This document shows, in pieces, positions 23,150 through 31,439 of a DNA stretch of 64,000 bases. Source of the stretch: Candidatus Obscuribacter sp. (GTDB taxonomy: Bacteria > Cyanobacteriota > Vampirovibrionia > Obscuribacterales > Obscuribacteraceae). A model generated the notes under the pieces. It searched no databases, was not told the origin of the DNA, and saw only the letters and a program-made list of their open reading frames with translations. The translations under genes were made by a program, and so were the position numbers. Position 1 is the stretch's first letter. Each line of letters starts with the position of its first letter. The stretch is taken from the NCBI GenBank assembly GCA_016718315.1, contig JADKDV010000004.1, forward strand, positions 620,001 to 684,000, in the 5' to 3' direction.

Positions 23150-24115
23150 TTATGGCACCAATACAACTTTGCCACTGGTTTTGCGGTTAGCGATTTCGGC
23201 GTGGGCAAGAGCAGCTTTGGTCAAGGGATAGCTTTGTACTGCCAATTCCAGCTTGCCATTTGCTGTCAAATCCACTAGTTCTTGCAAGCCACGGGCAAAA
23301 TCTTTTTGACTGGAATAGAGTGTATAGCCCCTGACAGTAAGGTTTTTGCCAAGTATTGTCCACAGCGCAGTACCAGGGAGGGCATTGGTTGATTCTGCCT
23401 GGACGCCGTATATCATCCAGTGAGCGCCATCGGATAGTAGGGTAAACCCTTCGCCCGCCAGGTCACCCTGGGAGTCCATATAGATATCGATACCTTTGCC
23501 ATCAGTGGCTTTGAGGACTTCTTTTGACCAATTGGGTTTTGTGTAATCAACTACTGCATCAGCGCCCAGTTTTTTGACTTGGGCGTGTTTGTTTGGTGAG
23601 GCCAGTCCAATGATTTTACCTGCACCTTTACTCTTAGCTAGTTGTACAAGTATTGAGCCGACACCGCCGGCGGCACTAGGTATGAGGATCGAGCATCCTG
23701 GTTTAAACTGCGCTTCTTCCAGCAAGAATAGCGCGGTGAGCCCCTGTACAAGTAGAGCTGTAGCCTGACCATAGTCAATATTTGTAGGGATCTTTGCGGC
23801 TGTTGCACTGCTGATTACAGCTTTGGAGCAGTAACCACCGCCACCAAATGTCATTCCCATTACCTTGTCGCCTACTGCAAAGTTTGTTACACCTTCGCCT
23901 ACGGAGTTCACTACACCAGCTACTTCAAACCCGGGGCAATAGGGCGTTTGTTTGACACTGGGATAGTGACCAGATCTGGCCATCAAATCGGCATAATTGA
24001 GACCACAGGCTTTTACGTCTACTGCTATCTCACCTGCCTTGGGGATAGGGTCGGGACGATCAATTAATTCGAGTACTTCTGGACCACCAAATTTTTCGAT
24101 CTGGACTATTTTCAT
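23150..24115 (-). CDS. NADPH:quinone oxidoreductase-like MDR protein
   Basis: Zinc-independent medium-chain dehydrogenase/reductase of the quinone oxidoreductase/VAT-1 type. Features: N-terminal GroES-like part (KACGLNYADLMARSGHYP, CPGFEVAGVV, VGDKVMGM), the nucleotide-binding loop SAAGGVGSILVQLAK (about residue 145-160) and C-terminal HAEIANRKTSGKVVLVP. No structural zinc cysteines. It likely reduces quinones or enones with NADPH. I start at ATG 24115, preceded by GGAGA; an in-frame start 18 bases upstream exists. A sigma-70-like promoter with a palindrome in its spacer lies upstream, suggesting TetR-type repression, though no regulator gene is adjacent. Confidence 0.93.
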   Translation of the reverse strand: MKIVQIEKFGGPEVLELIDRPDPIPKAGEIAVDVKACGLNYADLMARSGHYPSVKQTPYCPGFEVAGVVNSVGEGVTNFAVGDKVMGMTFGGGGYCSKAVISSATAAKIPTNIDYGQATALLVQGLTALFLLEEAQFKPGCSILIPSAAGGVGSILVQLAKSKGAGKIIGLASPNKHAQVKKLGADAVVDYTKPNWSKEVLKATDGKGIDIYMDSQGDLAGEGFTLLSDGAHWMIYGVQAESTNALPGTALWTILGKNLTVRGYTLYSSQKDFARGLQELVDLTANGKLELAVQSYPLTKAALAHAEIANRKTSGKVVLVP

Positions 24116-24160
24116 AAATTCTCCAATTGCCACACGGTGGCATTTTTATTTGTCAGTGAG

Positions 24161-24188
24161 TGTATAATAGACCGGTCGTCTAAGTCAA
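24161..24188 (-). promoter_or_regulatory. Promoter with embedded operator for the quinone oxidoreductase
   Basis: On the minus strand TTGACT (24188-24183) and TATACA (24166-24161) are separated by 16 bases. The spacer holds AGACGACCGGTCT, an ACCGGT-centred inverted repeat (TAGAC..GTCTA on the plus strand, 24168-24182) resembling boxes bound by TetR-type electrophile sensors such as NemR. The same stretch carries TATAAT (24163-24168) on the plus strand, which could serve the GNAT gene at 24325. Confidence 0.65.
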
Positions 24189-24324
24189 GCTCATTAGTAT
24201 TTTGCTGTTACTGTTACTTTGGCGTTACTTAGTAGCACCTTAACCGCAGCAGTGCTACAACTTTAAGAGCGCAGATGCTTGATCTTTCTTCTTCTTCTGC
24301 TACTGCGAATTATAAAGGTATCCC

Positions 24325-24891
24325 ATGTTTAATAGTAATCATCAGTATGCTGCCAAAGACCGACTTAAAAACGGTACACCGGTTATCGTGAGAGCGATAC
24401 GCGCCAGTGATAAAGAGCTTTTGCAACAGATAATGCAAGCTGTAAGTGCCGAGTCTCGCTATTTTAGATTTTTTGCTGCCAAAAAATTGTTGTCAGACTC
24501 CGAGCTGAAGTATTTTACTGAAATTGATTTTGACAAGCATATGGCGCTCATAGTCAGCCTCTGCGATGAGGCTCAAACACCAATCGCTGTTGGTCGCTAC
24601 GTCAAAGTCAAAGAAGATGGCGCCACTTGTGATGCCACTGAGAGTGATATGGCAGAGCTTGCCCTTTTAGTGGGAGAAGATTATCAGCGCCAGGGTTTGG
24701 GGCAAATTTTGCTCACTCATCTAGCGCATATTGCCGTGACCAGAGGTGTGTCTGAGTTTGTTTGCTACATCATGCCTGAAAACAGCAAAATGCTCAGGCT
24801 TTTGAACAATTCACAATATCCGGTCAGTCGTTTGCCCGGTCCAGCTGCTATGGTCCAGCTCAGGGTGGAGCTTGAGCCGCGCACAGCATAG
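24325..24891 (+). CDS. GNAT acetyltransferase, Pat-domain type
   Basis: 188 residues. Opens with GTPVIVRAIRASDKELLQ and SAESRYFRFF, the pattern of the GNAT domain found in protein-lysine acetyltransferases (Pat/YfiQ) and stand-alone relatives. The acetyl-CoA loop is VGEDYQRQGLGQILLTHL. It likely acetylates a protein or small molecule. AAAGGTATCCC precedes the ATG. Divergent from the oxidoreductase gene and sharing its intergenic region. Confidence 0.9.
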   Translation: MFNSNHQYAAKDRLKNGTPVIVRAIRASDKELLQQIMQAVSAESRYFRFFAAKKLLSDSELKYFTEIDFDKHMALIVSLCDEAQTPIAVGRYVKVKEDGATCDATESDMAELALLVGEDYQRQGLGQILLTHLAHIAVTRGVSEFVCYIMPENSKMLRLLNNSQYPVSRLPGPAAMVQLRVELEPRTA

Positions 24892-25000
24892 CTATAAATC
24901 CGCCGGCACAAAAATATTTTGAAATTTGATGGTTTCACCACAACTCCGTCACAAATAAGTTTTATTATCCGGTTCTCATTTCCCCCGAGGACCTTTTATC

Positions 25001-25684
25001 ATGCATGACCGCCACCACCATGACATTGCACCTAACAAGCTGGAGCAAGACGAGCGCTCCATGACCAAGTGGTTAAACACAATGGAAGCCAGTCTGGCTC
25101 GCCCCGATCACAAGTTTTCGATGGCTGAGTTTAAGCCTGCAGAGATAAGAGCCATTAACTCTTACATGGCAACACACGAGAATTCTCTAGGCCGTTATGA
25201 GCAGTTTTTGCCACCAATTAAGATTCACGGGCATTCTGATAAGAGCCATGGACACAGTGATGTAGATCAAAGATTGGCTCATAAAAATAATCCAGCCTCA
25301 GAAAGAGACCGCGTGGCAGCTGAAAGAACCGGTCCAGCACCAGAAAGAAATCGTGTGGCCTCAGAAAGAACTAGTCCAGCACCAGAGAGAAATCGTGTGG
25401 CCTCAGAAAGAACCAATGTGCCTCCCGCTAGAAGAGGCAACGTGGAACAAGATGAGCGCGCCGTGACCAAGTGGTTAAACACAATGGAAGCCAGCCTGGC
25501 TAGCCCTGATCATAAGTTTTCGATGGATAAGTTTTCGAAGCAAGAAGTACAAGCAATTAACTCATACATAGCGACTCACCAAAAATCACTTGGACGCTAC
25601 GAGCAGTTTCTGCCACAGGGACAAGCAAATAAAAAGGCTGACAAAAACTTCTTTTCACAAAGTGAGAGACCCCATTGGGTCTAA
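25001..25684 (+). CDS. Protein with duplicated ~55-residue domain and repeat linker
   Basis: 227 residues. A domain of about 55 residues (LEQDERSMTKWLNTMEASLA, then AINSYMATHENSLGRYEQFLP) occurs twice, at about residues 13-70 and 145-205, with about 75% identity. Between them lies a hydrophilic linker containing near-perfect repeats of PAPERNRVASERT. The N-terminus is His-rich (HDRHHHD). It has no signal peptide and no family I recognise. The domain looks all-helical and might be a small adaptor or packing module. A TTTTATC spacer and CCGAGGACC precede the ATG. Confidence 0.75.
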   Translation: MHDRHHHDIAPNKLEQDERSMTKWLNTMEASLARPDHKFSMAEFKPAEIRAINSYMATHENSLGRYEQFLPPIKIHGHSDKSHGHSDVDQRLAHKNNPASERDRVAAERTGPAPERNRVASERTSPAPERNRVASERTNVPPARRGNVEQDERAVTKWLNTMEASLASPDHKFSMDKFSKQEVQAINSYIATHQKSLGRYEQFLPQGQANKKADKNFFSQSERPHWV

Positions 25685-25777
25685 TGTGATTGATTTTTAG
25701 GGTTTGTGCCAAGTCAATGTGATGCTAGGATTTAGACCCTGCAATGGCGTCTTCAATTTCCTGGCGAGTAAATCACA

Positions 25778-26758
25778 TTGGCTGCGATAAATCTTATTTA
25801 CAGTGACTGGGTCCAGTTAAGTAAAGCCGAGAAGGTCATTGTTTGCCGACAAATTGCTGCGCAGATGGCGGACATGCGGGTGCAGTTCCGTGAGATAGGC
25901 GTGCGCAGATTTTGCGGACGAGTAGAAGAAGTGGCTATTTTTGAGCAATCTGGCAAGCCGTTCGTGTTGATTCCCAGCTGCGAGGCAACTATTGGCTTTG
26001 ATGTTGATAGTTTTGTGCCGACCGCTTTACAGCAAGCAAACTATGACAAGATTCGCGAAGAGTTGAACAAACCCTGGTCATTGCTTGAGTTTGTCAGGAT
26101 GTTTACTACTCCAGTAAGAACAGTCAAAATCAAAACCATGTTAGTGGCATGTGCTGCTGATTTTGTCGGACGGGTACCAGCTGATCCCAGCGATCCAGAA
26201 GTTAGTGATCTGATTGATAAAGGAGAGCCTGGCACTGGAGTGCTAGCTGGGGACCTGGAAGCTGCGTTTTTTATGGACGGTAGCTACGAGATTTGGCGTC
26301 ACCGCGATATCACTCACAAGCAGGTTATCGCAGAATTTGCTGCGCAGGGCTGCCGGCTGCCTACATCAGATGAGTGGGAATATCTCTGCGGCGGTGGTGC
26401 TACTACTTTGTACCGCTGGGGCAATGACAATCCCTCTGATAAGTATCCTACTGATAGCTATGAGAGCATGGCTCGCAGTGGCATTGCGCGAGACTTAACA
26501 GAGTCAGAGTTTTTTTTGCACGATGAGCCTAACTGCTTTTTGCTGGAGATAGCACAAAATCCTTACGACTCAGAATTAGTCTTTGAGCCTGGGGTCGTGC
26601 GCGGTGGCGATGGCGGTGGATCGATTAGTGGCGGGCTGGGTTATTTTGTTGGTTGGTTGCCGCTTGCCACTGCTTATTTAGACGTTATCGATGGTGCCAA
26701 TTATCTTGAGGGGACAGTGCACGACTGTGTGGCGCGGCGGGTTATTGATGTCCCTTGA
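25778..26758 (+). CDS. FGE/SUMF1-like (EgtB/PvdO fold) protein
   Basis: 326 residues from a TTG start. The C-terminal half carries the hallmark of the formylglycine-generating-enzyme fold: CRLPTSDEWEYLCGGG followed by LYRWGND, and a late glycine-rich VRGGDGGGSISGG segment. The N-terminal half (about 1-150) is not typical. Residues corresponding to the copper-binding cysteines of true FGE are not evident, so this is more likely an uncharacterised SUMF1-domain protein. It overlaps the start of the M28 peptidase by 11 bases, implying coupled translation. Confidence 0.75.
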   Translation: MAAINLIYSDWVQLSKAEKVIVCRQIAAQMADMRVQFREIGVRRFCGRVEEVAIFEQSGKPFVLIPSCEATIGFDVDSFVPTALQQANYDKIREELNKPWSLLEFVRMFTTPVRTVKIKTMLVACAADFVGRVPADPSDPEVSDLIDKGEPGTGVLAGDLEAAFFMDGSYEIWRHRDITHKQVIAEFAAQGCRLPTSDEWEYLCGGGATTLYRWGNDNPSDKYPTDSYESMARSGIARDLTESEFFLHDEPNCFLLEIAQNPYDSELVFEPGVVRGGDGGGSISGGLGYFVGWLPLATAYLDVIDGANYLEGTVHDCVARRVIDVP

Positions 26759-27794
26759 GAGTCTTGCTAGATATAAGTCTGGCGTTGCCAAAATAATAGC
26801 TTGCATGTTTTTGCTTGGCTGTCTCTTTGCCTATTTGAGGTTGCCGTCTTATGCCGGTAAATTAGAGCCTTTGACTGATGCTCAAAGGCAACTGTCCAGC
26901 CGCTTACGTGGTCATGTATCGGAGTTATCCAGTGTAATTGGAGCGCGCAGTCTGACTAAGAGCCCAGGCGGGCTGGAGAGAGCTGCCTGCTATATAGAAG
27001 AAAAGTTTAGTGCTGCTGGTCTAAAACCCACCCGGCAGTCCTTTGCCGTAAGTGGCTATCTAAATGACGGACTGTTTGGTGCCAGCCACGCCACTCAGAG
27101 TACTGCCAATATTGTGGCTGAAATTGCTGGTGCAAATGGCAAAGCGTCAGAGGTAGTAATTGTCGGTGCTCACTATGACGCCGTGCAAGACTGTCCTGGT
27201 GCTAATGACAATGGTACTGGTGTAGCTGCGCTGATTGAGATGGCAAAGTCCCTTGCTCATCAAAAATTCTCTCGCACTGTGCGCTTTGTCGCATTTACCA
27301 ATGAGGAGCCACCGTTCTTTCGTAGTGATGATATGGGCAGTTACCGCTATGCCAAATCCTGTAAAGAGCGCGGCGACAATATTGTTGCTATGTTTTCTCT
27401 AGAGACTCTAGGCTACTATAGTGATAAGCCTGATTCGCAAAAGTTTCCTTTGCCAGCTCTGGCGGCACTTTATCCAAAGACTGGTAACTTTGTTACTTTT
27501 GTCGGTAACATAGAGTCGCGCGATCTTATTAGCAGCTGTGCTTCACGGTTTATTGCGCAGACAAAATTTCCGACGCAAACACTTGCTGCGCCAAAGGAAT
27601 TGACTGGTGTGGATTTTTCGGATCAATTGAGTTTTTGGCGGCTGGGATATCCCGGTGTCATGGTGACAGACACAGCGCCTTACCGCTATCCGTTTTACCA
27701 TACCAGCCAAGATACTGTGGATAAAATCGATTTTGACTCACTCGCCCGAGTCAGTGATGGTTTAAATGCAATGGTGCGAGAGCTGGCTAAATAA
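26748..27794 (+). CDS. Membrane-anchored M28 zinc peptidase
   Basis: 348 residues from ATG 26748. An N-terminal signal anchor (IIACMFLLGCLFAYL, about 15-29) is followed by an M28 aminopeptidase domain. Zinc/catalytic motifs in order: GAHYDAVQDCPGANDNGTG (first His and bridging Asp), TNEEPPFF (catalytic Glu-Glu), a late SLETLGY, VDFSDQLSFWRLGYPGVMVTDT and the final FYHTSQDT His. It probably removes N-terminal residues from peptides outside the cytoplasm. Overlaps the FGE-like gene by 11 bases. Confidence 0.93.
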   Translation: MSLESLARYKSGVAKIIACMFLLGCLFAYLRLPSYAGKLEPLTDAQRQLSSRLRGHVSELSSVIGARSLTKSPGGLERAACYIEEKFSAAGLKPTRQSFAVSGYLNDGLFGASHATQSTANIVAEIAGANGKASEVVIVGAHYDAVQDCPGANDNGTGVAALIEMAKSLAHQKFSRTVRFVAFTNEEPPFFRSDDMGSYRYAKSCKERGDNIVAMFSLETLGYYSDKPDSQKFPLPALAALYPKTGNFVTFVGNIESRDLISSCASRFIAQTKFPTQTLAAPKELTGVDFSDQLSFWRLGYPGVMVTDTAPYRYPFYHTSQDTVDKIDFDSLARVSDGLNAMVRELAK

Positions 27795-27804
27795 AAGGAT
27801 CTAG

Positions 27805-27821
<17 letters not shown>
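27786..27821. repeat. 18-bp tandem duplication at a convergent gene junction
   Basis: Two perfect copies of GCTAAATAAAAGGATCTA. The first holds the stop codon of the M28 gene; the second holds, on the other strand, the stop of the VWA gene. The duplication separates the two stops. Confidence 0.9.
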
Positions 27822-28864
<1,043 letters not shown>

Positions 28865-28878
<14 letters not shown>

Positions 28879-28918
28879 TTAGCTTTTGCTCCTGACTTGG
28901 CTTTTGCTCCTGACTTTT
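28865..28918. repeat. 18-bp tandem repeat across an overlapping gene junction
   Basis: Three units (28865-28882, 28883-28900, 28901-28918) with one or two differences. On the minus strand they encode the SGAKAK repeats ending the TPR protein, and the last unit supplies the stop codon and the overlapping GTG start of the VWA gene. Confidence 0.85.
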
Positions 28919-29756
28919 TGCCAGTGCTTACTGGCATCTTGAGAGCGGTGGCACTGAGTGGGTTTTCGCTGGGCAGGACTACAGACTCGGCATCACTATC
29001 TAGATGTTCGTAGTTTCGTACTAGACCGCCCGCACCAGATGTAACAACTGTCTGGGCCGGTGTTCTATTTCTTCCACTGGTATCTCCCTTGCCATTTAGC
29101 TCAGTCAATTGGCTCGACAGCTTTGCATCTACATCGCTCTGGGTGCGCATCATTCGTTTGAGGGCTTCTTGTATACGCGCATCCTTGTCGGTTGCATTCA
29201 AGCTTTCTTGCTTATTGATACTGTTGACTTCACCGTTAAATCTTGCCGTAGCCGATGTTTTTTCTCTTTCGGCAGCGTTAATTAAGCACTCTCTTTGGCT
29301 GGATGGACCGCTTTGATTTGATGTTGTGGTGTTGGCATCTTTTGCTTTGTTGCCGCTGTTGGTTGTGTTGGTGGCAGCGGTAACGGCAGGAGCGGTCTGG
29401 GGAGCCTTAGCCGCGGATGTGGCTAGCGTCCTCAGTGACTGTATGGCGCGCATGGCATAAGGTCCATTTTTATCCAGATCGACAACTTTGCGGTATTCCT
29501 TGTCGGCTTCTCGCATTTGTCCTAATTGCTGGAGGGCAATTGCCATGTAGTAGTGAGCATGGACGTTTTTGGGATTTAGTGCGATTTGCTCGCGAGCGAG
29601 CTCGCTCAGGGCATAGTAGTCCTGTGCTTTATAAACACGCTCAAGTAGCTGGCTGCTGCCTGCTGCCGGAGTCTGCGCCATGCCAGCCCAGAGAGGCATA
29701 AGGGCTAGTGCTGTCGGCAAAACCAAAGTAGGTACAATTTTTAAACTAGCAGCCAT
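28875..29756 (-). CDS. Secreted TPR protein
   Basis: 293 residues from ATG 29756 (MAASLKIVPTLVLPTALALMPLW), a signal peptide. A short TPR block (about 38-110, HAHYYMAIALQQLGQMREADKEYRKV) is followed by a Thr/Asn/Ala-rich linker and a helical region (AEREKTSATARFNGEVNSI, about 160-225). It ends in the repeated SGAKAK tail. An in-frame GTG at 29777 is a possible longer start; neither has a clear ribosome-binding site. It is the first gene of a two-gene operon with the VWA protein. Confidence 0.8.
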
Positions 29757-29860
29757 AGGGTTATTATCACGCACCACTTGAGGTTATTTACCCCTAGTAT
29801 TTTATTCTAGTGCCATGATAGCTTATCTGTTAATAAACTTAAGAGCGCTGGCACAGGTAT

Positions 29861-30883
29861 ATGCACTTACAGATTAAGCATAATAATTGGCATCAACTGG
29901 CTCAGTTTGTTTGTGCAGCTATTGTGCTTGCTGCCCCTTGTGCTGCTGCCCAAGAGGCAAATCATCTCGCCAGAGCTAAGCAGCTTTACCAGAGCAAACA
30001 ATACAAAGAAGCCGCTGGCGTCGTGCGCGCAGGCATGTACAAGGGCGTAAATAGCGCTGCAATGTGGCTTTTGCTAGCTGAGTGTTATCAAAAACAAGGA
30101 CAAGCTGACGCTGCCAAACAGGCTGTTGACACTATAATCAAATACTTTCCTGGTACTACTGAGGCGGCTCAAGCTAAGTTGCTAATGGGTAGCGGTAGTG
30201 ACATGCAGGCAACTGTTGCCGGGAGTGGCAAAAGTGACAAAGCTGGTGCAAGAGCTAAAGAAGCACCTCTCGATGAGAGAGTTAATATTGTTCCGCCAAA
30301 GTTTGGTCATCCTGAAGTAAGCAGTCATACGGTGACCTTAGTTAAATCGATGGTCAGATCGCTGCCAATCAATATCTACAAGATTATGAACCAGGCTCAT
30401 GTCATGATCAATGTCACGCCCAACTTGATTGATAGATTTCCTGATGCTGTGCAGTTTAAGCACCCCACTCTTGGTCATTTTCTTTCAGATGAATATGGTC
30501 GTACCTATGGCAAAGATATTTATATTTGTGAAAGGGTAGTCACCGAACCTGGTGGCACTGTATTGCAAAGTCCGCTAAGTGACGAGACCATTAAGTCCAC
30601 GGTTTATACCCAGTTTTCGCATGCACTTGATTGCTGTCTTGAATTTCCCTCCAGGGATAGATTGTTTTTGACTATGTATAGACAGGATCTGGAGCAGGCA
30701 GATCGTACTAATGCGGATTTGAGGGGCTATACTATCAACGAAGAACTGGGCACCAATGAGGTTTTTGGTGGTCTGGCGGCAGGACTGATGGGTAACAACT
30801 CTCATATAACTCGTTTACTTGAGACTAACTTTCCGCGGTGCAAAGCCTGGATAAAAGCAAGGATTGATGCCATCGCTAGATAA
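29861..30883 (+). CDS. Secreted TPR protein with degenerate LF-like peptidase domain
   Basis: 340 residues. Signal peptide (about 12-31), one or two TPR units (about 33-95), then a domain of about 190 residues resembling the anthrax-lethal-factor-like metallopeptidase fold. The segment expected to read HExxHALD is TQFSHALD. The first zinc His and the catalytic Glu are replaced by Thr and Gln, and only the second His remains. A following NEVFGGLAAG corresponds to the distal helix that normally supplies the third ligand. It is therefore probably an inactive binding protein. Divergent from the TPR/VWA operon. Confidence 0.75.
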   Translation: MHLQIKHNNWHQLAQFVCAAIVLAAPCAAAQEANHLARAKQLYQSKQYKEAAGVVRAGMYKGVNSAAMWLLLAECYQKQGQADAAKQAVDTIIKYFPGTTEAAQAKLLMGSGSDMQATVAGSGKSDKAGARAKEAPLDERVNIVPPKFGHPEVSSHTVTLVKSMVRSLPINIYKIMNQAHVMINVTPNLIDRFPDAVQFKHPTLGHFLSDEYGRTYGKDIYICERVVTEPGGTVLQSPLSDETIKSTVYTQFSHALDCCLEFPSRDRLFLTMYRQDLEQADRTNADLRGYTINEELGTNEVFGGLAAGLMGNNSHITRLLETNFPRCKAWIKARIDAIAR

Positions 30884-30974
30884 AGCAAGTCGGCGTAGTC
30901 TATTGCAAATGCACTGTTTCAAAATTGCGCGTGTAGTATTATTGCTAATCTGATCACTGCATTGGGGTAAATAC

Positions 30975-31439
30975 ATGCAACGCTTGGGTCCGGAATCCTC
31001 TAGTCGCGATCTCGAAGATATTGTTGATAAACTTGTGGAGCACTCATCTCATGCGGTTTCTCTGGCATTTGATAAGGTCGTGGCCAGTTTACATGATCCA
31101 ATAAAATACAAACTACCGGAGTCAAGTAGCAGTCTCGAAAGGGTCTTACTCGATAAAGTCAAAAAACTGCCACAGGAAGTTAAGACCAAGCTGACTGAGC
31201 GGGGTGTGTCACGCCTAAATGCGGATTCCAGCGCACGTGCCAGGACATACGGTATTTTTGCAGATATTCATTTAGCCGAGCCAATCTCAGTATTTGAAAA
31301 AGCGACGCAGTATCAGTCGCACCCTCGCGTGCAGCCCCTTGCTGCCAAGTTTAAAGCGTTGTTGGATCAGAAGGACGAGCGCAGCCCCAAAGCGATGCTG
31401 GCGAAATGCGCCAGAATGACAAGAATGAAGACGGGATAG
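30975..31439 (+). CDS. Hypothetical protein preceding the phospholipase gene
   Basis: 154 residues, helical and charged (DLEDIVDKLVEHSSHAVSLAFDK), with no signal peptide or known domain. Its last 34 bases overlap, in another frame, the first start of the downstream phospholipase gene. It may be a separate small gene coupled to it, or the true N-terminal part of one longer protein split by a frameshift near 31355-31439. Only 16 bases without a strong ribosome-binding site precede the ATG. Confidence 0.55.
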   Translation: MQRLGPESSSRDLEDIVDKLVEHSSHAVSLAFDKVVASLHDPIKYKLPESSSSLERVLLDKVKKLPQEVKTKLTERGVSRLNADSSARARTYGIFADIHLAEPISVFEKATQYQSHPRVQPLAAKFKALLDQKDERSPKAMLAKCARMTRMKTG

